Assembly (NCBI GenBank): GCA_003153655.1
Contig: PMAK01000202.1
Coordinates: forward strand, 299 to 9,190
Direction of reading: 5' to 3'
Length of the DNA stretch: 8,892 bases
Origin: Phycisphaerales bacterium
GTDB lineage: Bacteria; Planctomycetota; Phycisphaerae; Tepidisphaerales; Tepidisphaeraceae
Shown here: positions 5,872-8,892 of the stretch, piece after piece
Numbering within the stretch: the first letter of the stretch is position 1
Layout of the letters: every line of letters begins with the position of its first letter
Notes under the pieces: model-generated
What the model saw: the letters and a program-made list of their open reading frames with translations, nothing else
Database searches by the model: none
Told to the model about the DNA's origin: nothing
Program-made: the position numbers and the translations under genes

Positions 5872-7248
5872 ATGTCCCTCCGCGTAGTCGTGGTCGGCGG
5901 GGGGCTCGCGGGCATGGCCGCCGCCGTCGCCCTCGAATCCGCCGGCGCACACGTCACGCTCATCGAAGCCCGCAAATCCCTAGGCGGCCGCGCCGGATCA
6001 TTCGAAGACCCCCAAACCGGCGAAATTCTCGACAACTGCCAACACGTCCTCCTCGGCTGCTGCACAAACCTGATAGATTTCTACCGCCGCATCAATGTCC
6101 TCGATCGCATCCACTGGGAAAACACAATTCATTTCATCGACGCCCAAGGCCACCCGCATAGCCTCTGGGGCATCGATGGACTCCCGGCTCCGCTGAATCT
6201 CGCAGCAGCGGGGGGGCTCTTCGGCGCGCTGACCCTCGCGGAACGCTTCGCCCTAGCCCGTGCAATGCTCGCCATGCTGCGGCTAGGTCCATCTGGCCGC
6301 GAAAAATTAACTGACGTTTCCTTCAGCCAATGGCTAGCCGACCATTCCCAGCCCGCCAGTCTCATCGACAAGTTTTATGAGTTGGTCCTCGTCAGCGCTC
6401 TCAATGAACGTTGCCGCGACGCATCCGCCGCCTACGCCATCCAGGTCTTCCAGGAAGGAATGCTCGCCCACGCATCCGCCTATCGCATGGGCACGCCAGC
6501 CTGCCCGTTGGGAAAGCTCTATGAAACCCTCCCCTGCAAAGATGTGCGACTTGGCACGCGCATGATCGCAATCCAATTCCAAAGCCCTCGCGCCGTTGGC
6601 ATCGAATTGGGCAATGAAATTATAAAAACCGACGCGATCATCCTCGCCGTCAATTACCCCGCCCTCGAAAAATGGATTCCGCCCGACCTATACAAGCAAG
6701 ATGCCCGATTCGCCAAGCTCGATCAATTACAAAGCGTCCCAATCCTCGGCGCACACCTCTGGTTCGACCGCCCGATCCTCTCCACTCCCCACGCCGCCCT
6801 CATGTCCGGCCCCATGCAATGGCTCTTCCGCAAACCCGAAAGCGACGGCCGCGCAGTCCACGGCGTAATCAGCGCCGCCCGAGATTGGCTCCAGCGCCCA
6901 AAAGAAGAATGCCTCGAACTCTTCACCCAACAAGTCCGCCAAACATTCCCTGCTGCAAAGGAGGCCAAACTAGAGCGAGGCGTAATCATCGTGGAAAAAC
7001 GAGCCACCTTCTCGCCAACCCCAGGCGTCGATCACCTTCGCCCCACGCAATCCCCACCCCCGGCAGGCATATCGAGCCTATTCCTGGCCGGTGACTACAC
7101 CCGCACCAACTGGCCCGCCACCATGGAAGGCGCCGTCCGCAGCGGCTACCTCGCAGCCGAAGCCGTCCTCAATCGCCCCGCAACGTTCATCGTCCCCGAC
7201 CTCCCACTCCAATGGCCCGCCCGCCTCCTCGCAAAACGCCCCACTTAA
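5872..7248 (+). CDS. hpnE: Hydroxysqualene dehydroxylase HpnE (FAD-dependent)
   Basis: HpnE is a flavoprotein of the amine oxidase/phytoene desaturase superfamily that reductively removes the hydroxyl of hydroxysqualene to give squalene. In the 458-residue product the N-terminal FAD dinucleotide-binding motif is RVVVVGGGLAG (4-14) with the ribose-binding E32 ending the second strand, followed by LGGRAGSF (37-44). The C-terminal FAD motif is LFLAGDYTRTNWPATMEGAV at about 403-422, a form typical of HpnE. The middle (DFYRRINVLDRIHW, then DKFYELVLVSALNE) fits the substrate-binding part of the family. The length is normal. The ATG at 5872 follows the hpnD stop by five bases and has GAGG at 5860-5863 eight bases upstream. 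A G6 run encodes the glycine motif and a G7 run (6210-6216) lies further on. No terminator is evident after the stop and no cyclase gene follows within the window. Confidence 0.95.
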   Translation: MSLRVVVVGGGLAGMAAAVALESAGAHVTLIEARKSLGGRAGSFEDPQTGEILDNCQHVLLGCCTNLIDFYRRINVLDRIHWENTIHFIDAQGHPHSLWGIDGLPAPLNLAAAGGLFGALTLAERFALARAMLAMLRLGPSGREKLTDVSFSQWLADHSQPASLIDKFYELVLVSALNERCRDASAAYAIQVFQEGMLAHASAYRMGTPACPLGKLYETLPCKDVRLGTRMIAIQFQSPRAVGIELGNEIIKTDAIILAVNYPALEKWIPPDLYKQDARFAKLDQLQSVPILGAHLWFDRPILSTPHAALMSGPMQWLFRKPESDGRAVHGVISAARDWLQRPKEECLELFTQQVRQTFPAAKEAKLERGVIIVEKRATFSPTPGVDHLRPTQSPPPAGISSLFLAGDYTRTNWPATMEGAVRSGYLAAEAVLNRPATFIVPDLPLQWPARLLAKRPT

Positions 7249-7379
7249 TCGCCGGAGGCAAGAGGCAGTCCAGAACTTTTTCGGGCCGGCCAACGGTCTT
7301 CACGGCGGAAGCAATTCCCCCTATACGAGCTCGGATCATTAATCGTCAAGAAAACTGCAACCGAAAATCATCTTTCTCG

Positions 7380-7418
7380 TTTTCATCCACCATGAAACGA
7401 CTATAATCTGGATCAGAT
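7380..7418 (+). promoter_or_regulatory. Possible promoter and small dyad before the thioredoxin-like gene
   Basis: A perfect TATAAT at 7402-7407 is preceded, 16 bases upstream, by a weak -35 (TTTTCA at 7380-7385, four of six bases). The dyad ATCTG-GAT-CAGAT (7406-7418) begins in the -10 box and covers the expected start of transcription, so it could be an operator. The surrounding 196-base gap (7249-7444) is AT-richer than the genes and holds no other gene I can support, nor a clear hpnE terminator. Confidence 0.4.
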
Positions 7419-7444
7419 CTATTTAAGAAAGGCGACGAATTCAC

Positions 7445-8026
7445 ATGCCATTTACTTTAGAAATCGGACAAGCCGCACCGGATTTCAATCTCCCCGCAAC
7501 AGATGGCAAAAACTATTCCTTAGCCAACTTCAAAGACGCGAAATTGCTCGTCGTCGCCTTCTCCTGCAACCACTGCCCCTATGTAGTCGGCAGCGAATCC
7601 CGCATGATCCGCTTCGCCAACGACTACGCCCCCCGCGGCATGAAGATGGTCGCCATCAACTCCAACGAAACCGATCAGCACCCCATGGATTCCTTCGATC
7701 TCATGATCACGCGCGCCAAGGAAAAGAAATTCCCATGGGTCTACGTCCGCGACGAATCCCAGGAAGTCGCCCTGGCCTACGGCGCATTACGCACGCCCCA
7801 CTTTTACGTCTTCGACGCCCAGCGAAAGCTCCGCTACACCGGCCGCATGGACAACAATCCCAAAAACGAGGCATTGGCCACAACCCACGAACTCCGCGAC
7901 GCGGTCGATGCCATCCTCGCCGGCCGCAAGCCCCCAATGGAAAAGACAAACCCGCTGGGCTGCAACGTAAAATGGAAGGGCAAAGAAAACCACTGGATGC
8001 CGGCCGAAGCCTGCGATCTGGTTTAA
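7445..8026 (+). CDS. Thioredoxin-fold, peroxiredoxin-like protein with CNHCPY motif
   Basis: The 193-residue protein has the AhpC/TSA-type opening [19 protein letters not shown] (8-26), then a strand leading into a CxxC pair in FSCNHCPYV (C41, C44), and the conserved Thr-Pro before the last strands (TPHFYVFD, P118). The CNHCPY active site and the late LGCNVKWKG motif (C173) match the thioredoxin-like group often named PRX-like 1. Members are presumed thiol oxidoreductases or peroxidases; their substrates are poorly known. There is no signal peptide or membrane segment, so it should be cytoplasmic. A purine-rich AGAAAGG (7426-7432) lies 12 bases before the ATG, a rather long spacing. The gene is separated from hpnE by 196 bases with its own possible promoter, so it is probably not in the squalene operon. 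Its TAA stop is interleaved with the stop of the convergent gene. Confidence 0.88.
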   Translation: MPFTLEIGQAAPDFNLPATDGKNYSLANFKDAKLLVVAFSCNHCPYVVGSESRMIRFANDYAPRGMKMVAINSNETDQHPMDSFDLMITRAKEKKFPWVYVRDESQEVALAYGALRTPHFYVFDAQRKLRYTGRMDNNPKNEALATTHELRDAVDAILAGRKPPMEKTNPLGCNVKWKGKENHWMPAEACDLV

Positions 8027-8892
8027 TTCCCCCAATTCCGAAGTGCCTCCGCCACCGACTGAATCACACTCGCCCAATCCCCGCGCGTCTTCTGCCGAAA
8101 CAGCCGCATCGTCGGATACCACGGCGAATCCTCCCGATCCATCAGCCACCGCCAGGGCGGCACACGCCGCAATAAAACCCAGACTCTTTTCCCCATTGCC
8201 CCCGCCAGATGCGCCACCGCCGTCTCAACGGTGATAACCAGATCAAGATTGGCAATGAGCGCCGCGGTATCTGCAAAATCATGCAGATCATCGGTCCAAT
8301 CAATCAGCCGCAACCCCGGCGGAACCAGTTGCTGCGCCGGCTCTTCCAATTGCAAACTCCAGAAATTAGCCCCCGGGATCTCCGCCAGCGGCCCAAATTC
8401 CCGCAAATTAATTGACCGCCCACGATCCAGCGGATTATTCGGATTCCCCGCCCAAACCAATCCCACTCTCAACCCTTCCCCGAGCGCTGCAAACCTGCGA
8501 TTCCATTGTTTCACCAACTCCGCCTCCGGCATCAAATACGGCACCCGCGCCGGAATCGAACTCACCTCAGTCCCAAAGAGCAGCGGCAAACTCAAACACG
8601 AAGCATGCACATCAAACGTCGGCAATGGCCCCTCAAACGAAGCAAACTCCGAAATCCCCGGCATCCTCCGAATCAACCGAGCCAACTCCGGCGGATGCTC
8701 CACAATCACCCGTCCCCCGCGCTCCGCCACCAGCGGCGCATACCGCACAAACTGCAACGTATCCCCCAGCCCCTGCTCCGGATAAAGATAAATCGTCCGT
8801 CCCCGTAGCTCACTTCCATCCCACTGCGGCTGCGAAAACTTCCGCGGCGCAACCGTCCGCACCCCCGGCATCTGCCGCCGCCATTCATATTC
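8023..8892 (-). CDS. Glycosyltransferase-9-like C-terminal domain, probable TPR protein (5' partial)
   Basis: The frame is open to the window edge. Residues upstream of the ATG at 8871 (EYEWRRQ) fit the linker that precedes this domain in TPR-glycosyltransferase proteins, so that ATG is internal. 289 residues are visible. Landmarks, counting the last complete codon of the window as residue 1: [14 protein letters not shown] at 38-51, VGLVWAGNP at 143-151, [20 protein letters not shown] at 205-224, [11 protein letters not shown] at 225-235 and [16 protein letters not shown] from 252. Together these are the signature of the heptosyltransferase/ADP-heptose-type (GT9-like) domain found at the C-terminus of many bacterial tetratricopeptide proteins, a nucleotide-sugar-binding fold whose substrates are mostly unknown. 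The family usually has TVDTAVAH where this has [11 protein letters not shown] repeats would be expected beyond the window. The stop TAA (8025-8023) overlaps the thioredoxin-like gene's stop. Confidence 0.85.
   Translation of the reverse strand, partial: EYEWRRQMPGVRTVAPRKFSQPQWDGSELRGRTIYLYPEQGLGDTLQFVRYAPLVAERGGRVIVEHPPELARLIRRMPGISEFASFEGPLPTFDVHASCLSLPLLFGTEVSSIPARVPYLMPEAELVKQWNRRFAALGEGLRVGLVWAGNPNNPLDRGRSINLREFGPLAEIPGANFWSLQLEEPAQQLVPPGLRLIDWTDDLHDFADTAALIANLDLVITVETAVAHLAGAMGKRVWVLLRRVPPWRWLMDREDSPWYPTMRLFRQKTRGDWASVIQSVAEALRNWGN

Noticed and set aside
5021..5950. 309-codon open frame on the minus strand opposite hpnD
   Set aside because: It mirrors the C-ending codons of hpnD; its translation is low-complexity Gly/Ala/Glu/Asp/Val with no motif, while hpnD has all catalytic motifs.
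7284..7291. GGCCGGCC palindrome after hpnE as a terminator or attachment site
   Set aside because: It has no loop, no T-tract and no partner repeat; an eight-base palindrome is unremarkable in GC-rich DNA.
8231..8785. 184-codon + strand frame opposite the glycosyltransferase-like gene
   Set aside because: Ser/Pro/Asn-rich shadow; the minus strand carries clear GT9-like motifs throughout.

Overview
The window looks like chromosomal DNA from a Planctomycetota-type bacterium, possibly Phycisphaerae. This is inferred from gene content and style, not from a marker gene. The signs are a secreted protein with PKD/Ig-like modules and a C-terminal dockerin, a PEP-CTERM protein ending in VPEPAS + hydrophobic helix + KRRR, the three-gene hpnC-hpnD-hpnE squalene operon, and a TPR-type glycosyltransferase C-terminus. 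The DNA is GC-rich with C-ending codons.

Layout. (1) Positions 1-2727 hold two exported proteins on the + strand: the 3' part of a large Ig/PKD-dockerin protein, then a complete PEP-CTERM protein that ends at a very strong intrinsic terminator (2777-2813). (2) Positions 2812-3819 hold a minus-strand NAD-dependent epimerase/dehydratase (extended SDR), convergent with the PEP-CTERM gene. (3) Positions 3820-4079 are a divergent intergenic region. It is dominated by a long imperfect inverted repeat (3883-3990) built from CGCAGAGAC-type units, which has the look of a dispersed intergenic repeat. (4) Positions 4080-7248 hold a tightly packed hpnC-hpnD-hpnE operon. By established knowledge of the pathway, HpnD makes presqualene diphosphate from two farnesyl diphosphates, HpnC turns it into hydroxysqualene, and HpnE reduces that to squalene. 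(5) Positions 7445-8026 hold a thioredoxin-fold protein of the peroxiredoxin-like CNHCPY family, with its own possible promoter. (6) Positions 8023-8892 hold the C-terminal part of a minus-strand glycosyltransferase-9/TPR-like protein. It runs off the window and shares a TTAA double stop with the thioredoxin-like gene.

The squalene operon is the metabolic core. No squalene-hopene cyclase, sterol gene or carotenoid gene lies in the window, so the fate of the squalene cannot be read here. I found no CRISPR array, mobile element, tRNA or rRNA, and no clear new multi-gene system. The best leads are the inverted repeat between divergent genes, two G7 tracts inside coding sequence, repeated motifs around the PEP-CTERM promoter, and a C-rich + strand that ignores gene direction.
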